DNA of 64,000 nt, taken from positions 1-64,000 of the forward strand of contig QCIX01000004.1 in assembly GCA_003216355.1 (NCBI GenBank), read 5' to 3'. The notes beneath the pieces were generated by a model. That model was given only the letters and a program-made list of their open reading frames with translations. It searched no databases and had not been told where the DNA came from. Shown in pieces: positions 39,269 to 47,071 of this stretch. How positions within the stretch are numbered: the stretch's first letter is position 1; each line of letters begins with the position of its first letter. A program made the position numbers and the translations under genes. This DNA comes from Prochlorococcus sp. AG-402-N23. Lineage in GTDB: Bacteria > Cyanobacteriota > Cyanobacteriia > PCC-6307 > Cyanobiaceae.

Positions 39269-39928
39269 TTAAATCATTTGCATAGCTTTTTTAAAAGATA
39301 TCTTTTTGTTATCATTCGAACTTGTAATTTCTATTAATTTATTTATGGATTCTTTGTTTTTTAGAGAATCTATACAACATTGCGCAACTAATCTTCTTGG
39401 GATTGATCCATTAATTTGAGTATCCTCCTTTGAATAATTTATATTTTCTGATTTAATATCTTCATTTTCCTTTAATCCCCCAGGTCTAATAATAGTCCAT
39501 TCGAAATTTGAATTTCGTAGAAAGCTTTCACCTAATTTCTTCCAAATAAGAATTAAACCAAATAAGTTTAATGGGTGAAATAATTTACCAGTACAAAGGG
39601 AACTAACTAAAATAACTCTTTTAATACCAACTCTTTTGCAACTCTCTAATTGCCTGTATACACCTAATGCATCAACTTTTGCAGGACCAGTTAAATCTAA
39701 TGATGCTCTCGCTCCAGTCGCAATTACCAAAGCATCAATATCTTTTAAAGCTTTATCAAGTTCTTCTTTTTTGTCTAATGAGACCCTAATTGTTTCTAAA
39801 TTTTCTAGTCCTGCTGGGACTTTTGAATTCTTTCTAATGATTTGCCTTAATTTATATCCTTTCTTAAATGCTTCTTCGGAAATTCTATAACCTGTTTTCC
39901 CCGATGCACCAGTAATTGCTATTTTCAT
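39269..39928 (-). CDS. NAD(P)H-binding atypical SDR protein
   Basis: 219 residues with the N-terminal motif MKIAITGASGKTGYRISEEA, DALVIATGARASLDLTGPAK, VKRVILVSSLCTGKLFHPLN-like strand and WTIIRPGGLKENE. This matches the NmrA/atypical SDR group that binds NAD(P)H but often lacks the full SDR catalytic triad. Plant relatives act in photosystem assembly or chlorophyll metabolism; a specific job cannot be read from the sequence. Confidence 0.83.
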   Translation of the reverse strand: MKIAITGASGKTGYRISEEAFKKGYKLRQIIRKNSKVPAGLENLETIRVSLDKKEELDKALKDIDALVIATGARASLDLTGPAKVDALGVYRQLESCKRVGIKRVILVSSLCTGKLFHPLNLFGLILIWKKLGESFLRNSNFEWTIIRPGGLKENEDIKSENINYSKEDTQINGSIPRRLVAQCCIDSLKNKESINKLIEITSSNDNKKISFKKAMQMI

Positions 39929-39962
39929 AATTAAAAACTAATTTAATTATTATATAAATTTC

Positions 39963-40616
39963 TTAAGGCTTTTTACATATAAATTTCTTTTTTCTTTTGG
40001 GATAAAGAGTGCGACACAAATAACATTTTGTTCCATCACAGCCTCTTGCTGTGCAGTATTCTCTGCCATAAAAGATTATTTGCAAATGTAATGTATTCCA
40101 ATCATTAACAGGAAATATTTTTTTCAGATCTTTTTCTGTTTGAACTACGCTATCTCCATTTGATAGACCCCATCTTTGCGACAACCTGTGTATGTGAGTA
40201 TCGACAGGGAATGAGGGAATTTTAAACACTTGAGACATTACAACTGATGCTGTTTTATGACCTACCCCTGGAAGAGATTCAAGCTTCTCAAAAGAATCTG
40301 GGACCGTACCATTATGATTCTCAATCAATAGTTTAGATAAGTTATAGATGTTCTTTGATTTTTGATTAGATAGACCTAAAAATTTTATGTATTCGTAAAT
40401 GCCTTTAATACCTAGCTGCATCATCTTTTCTGGATTATCTGCAACCTTAAATAAGCTTTTTGTTAATTCATTAACTTTCTTATCTGTTGATTGAGCACTT
40501 AAAACTACGGCGACTAAAAGAGTATATGCATTTGTATGATCAAGGGGTATGGGAGGCGATGGATATAGCTTTTTGAGTTCCTTGCGTATTATTTCTGCTC
40601 TTTCAGACTTTCTCAT
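39963..40616 (-). CDS. nth: Endonuclease III
   Basis: A 217-residue HhH-GPD DNA glycosylase/AP lyase for oxidised pyrimidines. The helix-hairpin-helix SLPGVGHKTASVVMSQ contains catalytic K121; D139 is in FPVDTHIHRLSQRWG. The C-terminal cysteines C188, C193, C198 and C201 have spacing C-x4-C-x4-C-x2-C, which differs from the classic C-x6-C-x2-C-x5-C of E. coli. An Fe-S cluster is still possible but the ligand set should be checked. Confidence 0.93.
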   Translation of the reverse strand: MRKSERAEIIRKELKKLYPSPPIPLDHTNAYTLLVAVVLSAQSTDKKVNELTKSLFKVADNPEKMMQLGIKGIYEYIKFLGLSNQKSKNIYNLSKLLIENHNGTVPDSFEKLESLPGVGHKTASVVMSQVFKIPSFPVDTHIHRLSQRWGLSNGDSVVQTEKDLKKIFPVNDWNTLHLQIIFYGREYCTARGCDGTKCYLCRTLYPKRKKKFICKKP

Positions 40617-40693
40617 TAAATTTGAAAATTAAATGGTGTATAAAATTATACAAGGGATATTTTAGGTGAATATTTTCTGCTAACTTAATATAT

Positions 40694-41770
40694 TTGAATA
40701 AGAAGAACTTAGTGAAAAATGATGCGTTAATAATTGAAGATTTGCATCATAAATATGATAAGCGAGAATGTTCAAATTGGATATTAAACGAAATTAACCT
40801 GAAAATTGAAAATGGCGAATTGTTAGGGTTGCTTGGTCCTTCTGGTTGCGGAAAAACTACTCTTTTAAGATTAATCGCGGGGTTCGAATATCCCTCTAAA
40901 GGGAGGATTTCTTTAAATGATAAGGAAATTTCAAGTAGGAAAAAAATTCTTAGTCCTGAGAAAAGAAATATTGGTATGGTTTTTCAAGACTATGCACTTT
41001 TCCCTCACTTAACTGTTTTGGAAAATGTAATTTTTGGTTTGAAAAACAAAAAAGACAGATCTAGAGTTGATTTTTTATTAAACGTTGTTGGTCTTGATAG
41101 TTTTGTTGGAAGGTACCCACATGAACTGTCGGGAGGCCAAAAACAAAGACTCGCAATTGCGAGAGCTCTTGCTCCAGGTACAAATTTTATTTTATTAGAT
41201 GAACCTTTTTGTAGTCTTGATATGCATGTCAAACTAAAATTGAGAAGTGAACTTCCTAATATCCTAAAAGGTTTTAATGCAAGCGGATTGATGGTTACTC
41301 ATGATCCGGAAGAAGCGATGTCAATTTGCGATAAAGTCGCCGTTATGAATGATGGAAAAATACATCAAATTGATACACCAATTAACCTTCTAAATAATCC
41401 CAAGACCATATTTGTTAGTAGTTTTATTTTGGGTAATAATATTATTAATCTCAAAAAAAATGTTAATTCATTTATTTCTTGTTTAGGTGAAATAAATTGT
41501 TCAGAGTATTTAAAAAATAAAGGTATCAAAAGTATGTCTATTTCGCCTAAATTTATTTCAATTAAAAGATCAGAATCTGGTGATGCGATTGTTATCTCTA
41601 AAGAATTTCTTGGAGAATTTCTTATATATAAAGTATCTATTAATGGAAACATATTAAGGGTTAGAACTGATATTAATAATCTCCTTAGTAATGGTGATAA
41701 ATGTTGTCTTTCTATTAATAAAAATAGTTATTATTTTTTATACCCTGGAGCATATAAGGAATATGTATAG
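40694..41770 (+). CDS. ABC transporter ATP-binding protein, FutC-like (ferric iron)
   Basis: 358 residues. Walker A is GPSGCGKTT, the Q-loop is VFQDYALFPHLTV, the signature is LSGGQKQRLAIARALAPG, and Walker B is FILLDEPFCSLD. A C-terminal TOBE-like regulatory domain follows (from about residue 245). The closest family is the ferric iron importer ATPase (FutC/FbpC). No permease or binding protein lies nearby, but ferritin and Fur-box-like sites are next door. TTG at 40694 is the assumed start; the GTG at 40724 is an alternative. Confidence 0.83.
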   Translation: MNKKNLVKNDALIIEDLHHKYDKRECSNWILNEINLKIENGELLGLLGPSGCGKTTLLRLIAGFEYPSKGRISLNDKEISSRKKILSPEKRNIGMVFQDYALFPHLTVLENVIFGLKNKKDRSRVDFLLNVVGLDSFVGRYPHELSGGQKQRLAIARALAPGTNFILLDEPFCSLDMHVKLKLRSELPNILKGFNASGLMVTHDPEEAMSICDKVAVMNDGKIHQIDTPINLLNNPKTIFVSSFILGNNIINLKKNVNSFISCLGEINCSEYLKNKGIKSMSISPKFISIKRSESGDAIVISKEFLGEFLIYKVSINGNILRVRTDINNLLSNGDKCCLSINKNSYYFLYPGAYKEYV

Positions 41771-41777
41771 ACTTTTT

Positions 41778-41900
41778 TTATAGGCAATTACACTTGCCCC
41801 CCTTCCAATTTGAGCATTTTTTCTTTTTACATTTCTTTTTTTTACTTTTATATATTTTATTTGTTAATAGCAGTTCAGAAAAACTGTACTGTAAATTCAT
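41778..41900 (-). CDS. Cys-rich 40-aa micro-ORF next to a Fur-box-like site
   Basis: An ATG-to-TAA frame of 40 codons read by eye. The N-terminal half is hydrophobic/neutral (MNLQYSFSELLLTNKIYK); then comes a lysine run and a C-terminal C-x4-C-S-N-W-K-G-G-K-C-N-C-L, with cysteines at 24, 29, 38 and 40. The ATG lies 11 bases from a Fur-box-like element, divergent from ferritin, and the stop is 7 bases from the convergent FutC-like stop. It could be an iron-responsive metal-binding peptide. Expression is unproven. Confidence 0.55.
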   Translation of the reverse strand: MNLQYSFSELLLTNKIYKSKKKKCKKKKCSNWKGGKCNCL

Positions 41901-41910
41901 TTATAGTATT

Positions 41911-41929
41911 GAGATTGATTTTCATTATC
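41911..41929. promoter_or_regulatory. Fur-box-like operator between Cys-rich ORF and ferritin
   Basis: This 19-mer ends in CATTATC and matches 15 of 19 positions of the classic Fur box GATAATGATAATCATTATC (my own count). It lies 11 bases upstream of the Cys-rich ORF and 84 bases upstream of the ferritin ATG, so it may control both directions. Confidence 0.6.
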
Positions 41930-41985
41930 ATATTATTTAATTTAATTTAAAGGATTAATTAATTACTAATTTATACAAAATGTTG

Positions 41986-41991
41986 TATTAT
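41986..41991 (+). promoter_or_regulatory. Possible -10 element for ferritin
   Basis: TATTAT, 22 bases before the ferritin ATG, in an otherwise T/A-rich leader. No good -35 is visible upstream. Confidence 0.3.
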
Positions 41992-42013
41992 TTAAGTAGT
42001 TTATTATTGGGCA

Positions 42014-42568
42014 ATGAAAGAAAATAATCTAAAGTTAAAGAAATTAATTAATTTTGGTCCATCTGGAAGAGCTGTTGCACAACCAATTGAGAAAACTTTA
42101 TTGGATAATATTTTTGAACATTTAACAATGGAACGATATGCCAATGTTCAATATTTTTCGATATACCTCTGGTTTCAAGAACGTGATTTAAATGGATTTG
42201 CTTCTCATTTTCTAAGTGAATCTCAAGGTGAAATGGAACATGCTCAGAAATTTGCAGATTACTTAATCGCAAGAGGACAAAGCGTAAAATTAGATGAAAT
42301 TCCTGCACCAGTTCAAGCATGGGATTCAATAGAGGATCTGATTTCTTATTCTTTCAACATGGAGGCTGATTTAACTTCATCTCTGCAACAACTTTATTCT
42401 ATTTCAGAAAGAATTTCAGATACAAGAACTAACGTATTTTTAGATCCAATCATTGAGGCTCAAACAAAATCAGAAGATGAATTCGCAAACATACTTGGTA
42501 AGGTAAAGTTTGCTTCTAATCAACCTTCTGCAATCTTATTGATAGATAGTGATTTAAAGAAAAAATAG
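42014..42568 (+). CDS. Bacterial non-haem ferritin
   Basis: 184 residues forming a four-helix bundle. Iron-site residues appear in TMERYANVQYFSIYLWFQER, then FLSESQGEMEHAQKFADYL (E-x-x-H ferroxidase motif), and later FLDPIIEAQTKSEDEF. It stores iron as a ferric mineral in a 24-mer. A Fur-box-like site lies 84 bases upstream. Its last 15 bases overlap the coiled-coil gene on the other strand. Confidence 0.93.
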   Translation: MKENNLKLKKLINFGPSGRAVAQPIEKTLLDNIFEHLTMERYANVQYFSIYLWFQERDLNGFASHFLSESQGEMEHAQKFADYLIARGQSVKLDEIPAPVQAWDSIEDLISYSFNMEADLTSSLQQLYSISERISDTRTNVFLDPIIEAQTKSEDEFANILGKVKFASNQPSAILLIDSDLKKK

Positions 42569-42844
42569 ATTACTTTCAAATTTATTTTCATTCAATGTTC
42601 TTTTCGTTATTTCAACAAGTAAATTAGAAAAGTTAATCCTCTCAGTATTGTTTTTATTTAAGAGCTCAGCTATTTTATAAATCTCATTAACTCTTTTAAA
42701 AATATTTTTGTTTTCAGAAAATAACCTTCCCTTCAATGCTTTATTTTCTGTAGATTTGTAGGATTGCTTGATATTTCTGAGTCTATTCGATAAAACTTCA
42801 ACTTCCATTAACAAGTTGTTAGTAAGGGATTGTGATTCCTTCAT
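42554..42844 (-). CDS. Coiled-coil hypothetical protein, 96 aa
   Basis: 96 residues, almost entirely helical and charged, with heptad-like spacing (LLMEVEVLSNRLRNIKQSYK, later NIFKRVNEIYKIAELL). There is no cysteine or membrane segment. It begins 4 bases after the stop of the Crp-family gene and is probably co-transcribed with it, so it may be a partner or regulator. Its 3' end overlaps ferritin by 15 bases. Confidence 0.7.
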   Translation of the reverse strand: MKESQSLTNNLLMEVEVLSNRLRNIKQSYKSTENKALKGRLFSENKNIFKRVNEIYKIAELLNKNNTERINFSNLLVEITKRTLNENKFESNLFFL

Positions 42845-42848
42845 AATT

Positions 42849-43436
42849 TTATAGCGGCGATGTTTCTATAAAAGAAGGAGCAACACTGACTGTTTGGGTT
42901 CCAATAGGAGCTATTAATAACTCAGATGATCTTAATTTAGAAATTAATCTTGTTGATGTTACTCGTGTAGAACCGATTAATTCACCAATCCTTTCATGAG
43001 TTAACCTAAAAGGTAACTCACACCATTGACCACATCTTCTACCTAGACGATTTACTAGTATTGAAAACAACGCTTGTAATCGCTGTTCTGCATTTCCTAA
43101 GTGTCTAATCCTAAGGAGTTGCAAAGTCCATTCATTTACTGCATCGAAACCAATATTCTCATCAATATTTACATTGCTGTGAAAAGACAAATCTGTTAGT
43201 GCTTCAACACAGACACCTTCGCTACATAAAAGGTCGGTTCTTAATTGATCTCCTGATTGTAAAAATGCGAGTGTCATTCCTTCAGTTTCTTCACATGGAC
43301 AATAAACTCTTGCAATTCCACTTTCAACTTCTAGGCATGTCCCTTTTGGTCTTGATGAAGGATCTATTAATACGGATTGTCCAGTTATTATCCTTACTGA
43401 TTTCGAGGGAGATTCTCCATAACTATGGAAATTCAT
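42849..43436 (-). CDS. Crp/Fnr family transcriptional regulator, cysteine-rich
   Basis: 195 residues. The N-terminal cNMP-binding-like beta-barrel (residues about 18-90) includes GIARVYCPCEETEGMTLAFL and LLCSEGVCVEAL. A helix-turn-helix domain follows: RLTHERIGELIGSTRVTSTR. Seven cysteines (34, 46, 48, 71, 76, 135, 139) are unusually many and could bind a metal or Fe-S cluster, though this is inference. A near-consensus Fur box lies 12 bases upstream of the ATG. It is followed by the coiled-coil gene. Confidence 0.88.
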   Translation of the reverse strand: MNFHSYGESPSKSVRIITGQSVLIDPSSRPKGTCLEVESGIARVYCPCEETEGMTLAFLQSGDQLRTDLLCSEGVCVEALTDLSFHSNVNIDENIGFDAVNEWTLQLLRIRHLGNAEQRLQALFSILVNRLGRRCGQWCELPFRLTHERIGELIGSTRVTSTRLISKLRSSELLIAPIGTQTVSVAPSFIETSPL

Positions 43437-43448
43437 TTATTTAAATAT

Positions 43449-43467
43449 GATAATGAGAATTATTATC
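43449..43467. promoter_or_regulatory. Near-consensus Fur box upstream of Crp-family gene
   Basis: GATAATGAGAATTATTATC matches the Fur consensus GATAATGATAATCATTATC at 17 of 19 positions (own count). It sits 12 bases before the ATG of the Crp-family gene, so it likely overlaps its promoter. Confidence 0.75.
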
Positions 43468-43493
43468 AATTATGCACTAATGAATTACTTATT

Positions 43494-43512
43494 GCAATAG
43501 ATTCTCATTATC
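43494..43512. promoter_or_regulatory. Second, weaker Fur-like site
   Basis: The 19-mer ends in CATTATC with 13 of 19 matches to the Fur consensus. It is 78 bases upstream of the zinc-ribbon gene and 26 bases from the stronger box. It may be a second dimer site. Confidence 0.35.
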
Positions 43513-43590
43513 ATCACATTTTTTGAAGTTTTTCTTCACATAGTATTTAGGAATATAATTTAGATAGAATAGCTAAATATTTTATTTTAA

Positions 43591-43779
43591 ATGAGCGTAA
43601 ATAGAGTTTGTTTTAATTGTGGAAGTTCTTCATTCGTCTCAGATCGATCTTTGGGAGGTAAGATTGTATGTTCTAAATGTGGATCTTCTTCAATAAAATA
43701 TAAATCCTCTTCATTTTTAAAAAGTAAAAAATTAGTATTTCTTGCTATTGCGATAGCTATTTTCATAATTGTTATTTAG
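43591..43779 (+). CDS. Small zinc-ribbon membrane protein, 62 aa
   Basis: 62 residues. C7-F-N-C10 and C27-S-K-C30 form a zinc ribbon with GSSS after each pair, then a serine-rich linker and a C-terminal hydrophobic helix (about residues 49-62). It is thus a tail-anchored or single-pass protein with a metal-binding head. It lies downstream of two Fur-like sites, and its stop overlaps the convergent ABC ATPase by 8 bases. The family is not identified. Confidence 0.7.
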   Translation: MSVNRVCFNCGSSSFVSDRSLGGKIVCSKCGSSSIKYKSSSFLKSKKLVFLAIAIAIFIIVI

Positions 43780-44560
43780 ATAATTTGTTTATATGCCAAA
43801 GTCCATTATTATTAATCACCTCTACTTGAATACCATATAACTTATTAAGATTTTCACTATTTATAACCTTATTTTGATCTCCATCAGCGATAATTTTTCC
43901 ATCTTTTAGCATTATGACCCGGTCATAAATTTTTGTAATCGTTGAAAGATCATGAGTGACGCATAAAATTTTAGTATTTGATTTTGATAATTCATTAACC
44001 TTATCAATTACAAAAAACTTTGATTTATAATCTAAATTTGCAATTGGTTCATCTAGGATTAAAATTTCCGGTTTTTTGATTAATGCCCTTGCAATGAGAG
44101 AAATTTGTTTTTCTCCATCTGATAAATAGGAAAAATTCTTTTTTGATAAATTAGAAATATTCATTTTCTTCATGATTTTTTCCACTTTATAAGTATCTCT
44201 TTCAGATTTATTTTGTACGTAACAATATCTCCCATATAGTCCACTTAAAATTAAATCAAAAACTTGCAAATTTGGATTTATTCTATTTTTTATATCATTA
44301 TTTACGGTACTTATTTTATTTCTTAGTTCCCATAAATTTATAAGTTCTTTTTCAAATATCTTAAGTTTAGATTCATTAGCTACTACTGGGTATATGTTTC
44401 TATTAATTATTTCAATTAAGGATGATTTACCTGAACCATTTGGTCCAATTAAAATGACATTTTCTGAATAAGCTATCTTTAAATTTAAATTTTTAATTAC
44501 TCTAAAGCCATTTTTAAAACAATTTATATTTTTTGCCTCAAACCAAAATTTATTAAACAC
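43772..44560 (-). CDS. ABC-type ATP-binding protein without permease neighbour
   Basis: 262 residues. Walker A is GPNGSGKSSL, the signature region reads LSDGEKQISLIARALIKKP and Walker B is ILILDEPIANLD, followed by TKILCVTHDLSTITKIYD. The starting GTG overlaps the TAG of the 33-aa ORF (TAGTG), so translation is coupled. It resembles the ModF/YlmA type of ATPase. The upstream genes are a membrane micropeptide and a Rieske oxygenase, with no obvious permease. Confidence 0.85.
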   Translation of the reverse strand: MFNKFWFEAKNINCFKNGFRVIKNLNLKIAYSENVILIGPNGSGKSSLIEIINRNIYPVVANESKLKIFEKELINLWELRNKISTVNNDIKNRINPNLQVFDLILSGLYGRYCYVQNKSERDTYKVEKIMKKMNISNLSKKNFSYLSDGEKQISLIARALIKKPEILILDEPIANLDYKSKFFVIDKVNELSKSNTKILCVTHDLSTITKIYDRVIMLKDGKIIADGDQNKVINSENLNKLYGIQVEVINNNGLWHINKLSK

Positions 44561-44661
44561 TAAAACTTATTACTCCAAAATATAATCAATTGAATAGAGC
44601 TTAAAATAAATATAAAGAGATAAAGCCAATTCAACCATGAAGGTCTATTTACTTTCTTCAT
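44560..44661 (-). CDS. 33-aa single-membrane-segment peptide between Rieske gene and ABC ATPase
   Basis: MKKVNRPSWLNWLYLFIFIL and a further hydrophobic stretch ending WSNKF form one membrane helix with a positive N-terminus. The ATG lies 3 bases after the Rieske TAA, and its TAG overlaps the GTG of the ABC gene. Tight coupling on both sides suggests a translated operon member, possibly anchoring or linking its neighbours. No homolog is recalled. Confidence 0.6.
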   Translation of the reverse strand: MKKVNRPSWLNWLYLFIFILSSIQLIIFWSNKF

Positions 44662-44664
44662 AAA

Positions 44665-45987
44665 TTATATTATTAACATAAAAAATATAAGCGGAGCAGC
44701 AAATCTTACAAATGTTTTTCTAATAATATCTATATTATTTACAATTTCTAACTTCTTTATCTCAGGAGGATATTTCAATATCACTTTGTCATATACATCA
44801 AGATTTTGGATCTTGTTAGTATTTTTCCATGGTTCATCTTCATCTTCAGACTTCTTGTACCACTTCCAAAAATAATTTATTATTCTGTCTTCTCCCAATA
44901 ATTTTATTTCATCCTTACTTATAAATCCCATATCGTGATTATATGTTTGTGTTTTTAAAATCATATAATCCTCATCGAATATCTTATAAAAAATCTTTCT
45001 TTGAGTCTCTTTAAATAATAAGAGGTTATTAAGTAGTTTATTTTGTAGAAATTTCCTATAGTGTCTCACTATTACTCTTGCTTTGTTGTTTCCTAGCGGA
45101 ATATGATCTAAAACTTGTAAATATCTTGATGAGGAAGGATCGCCTTTGTAAATTAATATCCTTCCTGGAGGTATGTATTTTATACGAATAAATTCTTTTG
45201 TAGGGTCATTCTTGTAATAATAAATACTTTCAATGTATTTGGGATTAATATTAATTTTCTGGTTAAAACTAACTAGTACGTTTTTATTCACATCTTTATC
45301 AGGGATTGTATCGCCATGAACCCAAAAGATATGAAGGATATCTAGGTGATTTTCAATAATCCTTGACCAATCACATTTGAAGTCAACTAATACCTCCTCA
45401 AAGACATAATCCTTATGTGAAAATCCATTTTCATGTAATTCGTAGTTATTTATAGGTGTATCTTCAATTATATTATTTAAATCAGTCTCAGATTTTTTTG
45501 AATAATGTACAAAAATATATCCATTTTTTTCTGAAGTTTTGTATTGAGATAAATGAATTCTTTTGGCGTAGTTATCGTAGTTATTATCAACTATATGGCG
45601 ACATGTTATTCTGTCGAGATTTTGGCAACTTCCTCCAGATGAAAACTTAGCTCCATGATATGGGCAGGTTATCACTCCATCTGATAATTTCCCTCCAAAA
45701 AAGGAGGCCCCTCTATGTGGACAAATATTTTTAATACACCTAACGTTTTTATTTTCATCTCTATAAAGAACAAGAGGCTCATCATATAGTGAAAAATAAT
45801 ATAGCTTATTTTTTCTTAGTTCTTTAGAGGGACAAATTGCATACCAACCAAATAAACCTATATTTAATTCTTTTTGATTTTCTCTAATATCAAACGAGTC
45901 AATTTTTACTACCGTTCCTTTTTTAAATGGCTTAAGAACAGTATTAAAGTCTTTTGATTTAAAAAAATTAATTTGTCTGTTTTCCAT
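44665..45987 (-). CDS. Rieske non-haem iron oxygenase, PaO/Tic55-like
   Basis: 440 residues. The Rieske [2Fe-2S] site has C89-P-H91-R-G and C108-P-Y-H111. The mononuclear iron region lies at WSRIIENHLDILHIFWVH (H219 and H224). A C-terminal hydrophobic helix (about residues 425-440) probably anchors it to a membrane. Relatives include pheophorbide a oxygenase, Lls1 and chlorophyllide a oxygenase-like enzymes. The substrate here is unknown. Confidence 0.85.
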   Translation of the reverse strand: MENRQINFFKSKDFNTVLKPFKKGTVVKIDSFDIRENQKELNIGLFGWYAICPSKELRKNKLYYFSLYDEPLVLYRDENKNVRCIKNICPHRGASFFGGKLSDGVITCPYHGAKFSSGGSCQNLDRITCRHIVDNNYDNYAKRIHLSQYKTSEKNGYIFVHYSKKSETDLNNIIEDTPINNYELHENGFSHKDYVFEEVLVDFKCDWSRIIENHLDILHIFWVHGDTIPDKDVNKNVLVSFNQKININPKYIESIYYYKNDPTKEFIRIKYIPPGRILIYKGDPSSSRYLQVLDHIPLGNNKARVIVRHYRKFLQNKLLNNLLLFKETQRKIFYKIFDEDYMILKTQTYNHDMGFISKDEIKLLGEDRIINYFWKWYKKSEDEDEPWKNTNKIQNLDVYDKVILKYPPEIKKLEIVNNIDIIRKTFVRFAAPLIFFMLII

Positions 45988-46145
45988 AAATTAATTTCTT
46001 TTTTTAAATGACTGTTTATCTTTCGGAACTATAACCCAACTAAATAATCAATTTCTTATAAAAAGAAAATTCTCTATTATTTGTAGCAATAATTATGTAG
46101 TTATCGAAAAATATTGAGTCTCTGTCGTATCTATGTATCTTTATT

Positions 46146-46340
46146 TCAAGTTTTTTGTATCTTTTGTAATTCTTTCAAATTTTTTATGTAATCAATAGCA
46201 TCATCAATATTTTTGTGGAAATTACATTGACCCAAATAACAACCTATAAATCTTAAAAATTTTCTCTTGCCACCGCTAATTTCATATCTATGTATTGTTC
46301 CGCCATCTATGGGAGCATAAATAAATTCTGGTAGTGCCAT
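46146..46340 (-). CDS. Small hypothetical protein, 64 aa
   Basis: 64 residues with a beta-like N-terminus (EFIYAPIDGGTIHRYEISGG) and a helical C-terminus (NIDDAIDYIKNLKELQKI). Two cysteines sit in FIGCYLGQCNFHKN, so a metal or disulfide site is possible. It has a clean ATG and no overlap with other frames. Family not recognised. Confidence 0.65.
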   Translation of the reverse strand: MALPEFIYAPIDGGTIHRYEISGGKRKFLRFIGCYLGQCNFHKNIDDAIDYIKNLKELQKIQKT

Positions 46341-46506
46341 ATTAATTTTGTATTTAATACTTAATTAAACAATAATTCATCTTCAAATACATTTCCATAG
46401 CTCAATCAATATATTTAATAATTAATTCACTTATTTTTGGATAATTATTTATTGAATATCCAGATTTAATTTGTTATCTATTAATTATTGATATGGATTT
46501 TTTATT

Positions 46507-46602
46507 ATGCCAAAAGCATTTAGGCGTTTTTTAAAAAAACTACCAAAAAAAATTCAAACTATAAAATACTTATTTAGAGAGTTTTTATCTTCAAAAATAT
46601 GA
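46507..46602 (+). CDS. Possible basic micro-ORF, 31 aa
   Basis: MPKAFRRFLKKLPKKIQTIK followed by YLFREFLSSKI: strongly basic and possibly amphipathic. No ribosome-binding site is visible. It may be real or chance in AT-rich DNA. Confidence 0.35.
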   Translation: MPKAFRRFLKKLPKKIQTIKYLFREFLSSKI

Positions 46603-46707
46603 AAGAGATACTCTAGTTAATAAATTTTAAATTTCTATATTTTTAATAAAACATAGTCGGCAGAGTTAAATTCTAAACTATATTAAATTTGCAATTTATG
46701 AAATATT

Positions 46708-47049
46708 ATGATCAAAAGAGTTTTTGCGATATTCACTTTAACTTTGCTTTTTCTATTTAGTAGTCCAGTTTACTCATTAGATACTTCTTTTAAAACTCTT
46801 GAAAAGTATACTAAAAAGATTTCTAACAAGTTCACTAGAACTTATTGCAACACTGCCAAATTTGGTATTTCTTATGAAGGAGCTTTGGCTTTTGCTATTG
46901 GAGAGACTAATAAGGAATTTAAAAATAATAAACTCAATAAGTTGATAGATTATTCTCTTCTAAAAAATTCAATAGTTAATGATTTAGAAAATAATTGCCA
47001 AGTTTATGATTTTGAAATAAGTAATTTAGAAAATTTAAAATTTAGCTAG
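46708..47049 (+). CDS. Secreted hypothetical protein, 113 aa
   Basis: 113 residues with a signal peptide (IKRVFAIFTLTLLFLFSSPV, likely cleavage near VYS-LDTS). The mature region has two cysteines (RTYCNTAKF, NNCQVYDF) that could pair, and the helical stretch GALAFAIGETNKEFKNNKL. Export to the periplasm or lumen is likely. Function is unknown; it lies in the small-gene region. Confidence 0.7.
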   Translation: MIKRVFAIFTLTLLFLFSSPVYSLDTSFKTLEKYTKKISNKFTRTYCNTAKFGISYEGALAFAIGETNKEFKNNKLNKLIDYSLLKNSIVNDLENNCQVYDFEISNLENLKFS

Positions 47050-47071
47050 AAAAATGTAAATTGTTAAAGGT

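Noticed and set aside
40870-40900. GGTTCGAATATCCC, resembling a tRNA T-loop
   Set aside because: It lies inside the FutC-like ATPase frame and has no acceptor or D-arm around it.
46341-46506. Possible further micro-ORFs ahead of the 31-aa basic ORF
   Set aside because: All frames are broken by frequent stops.
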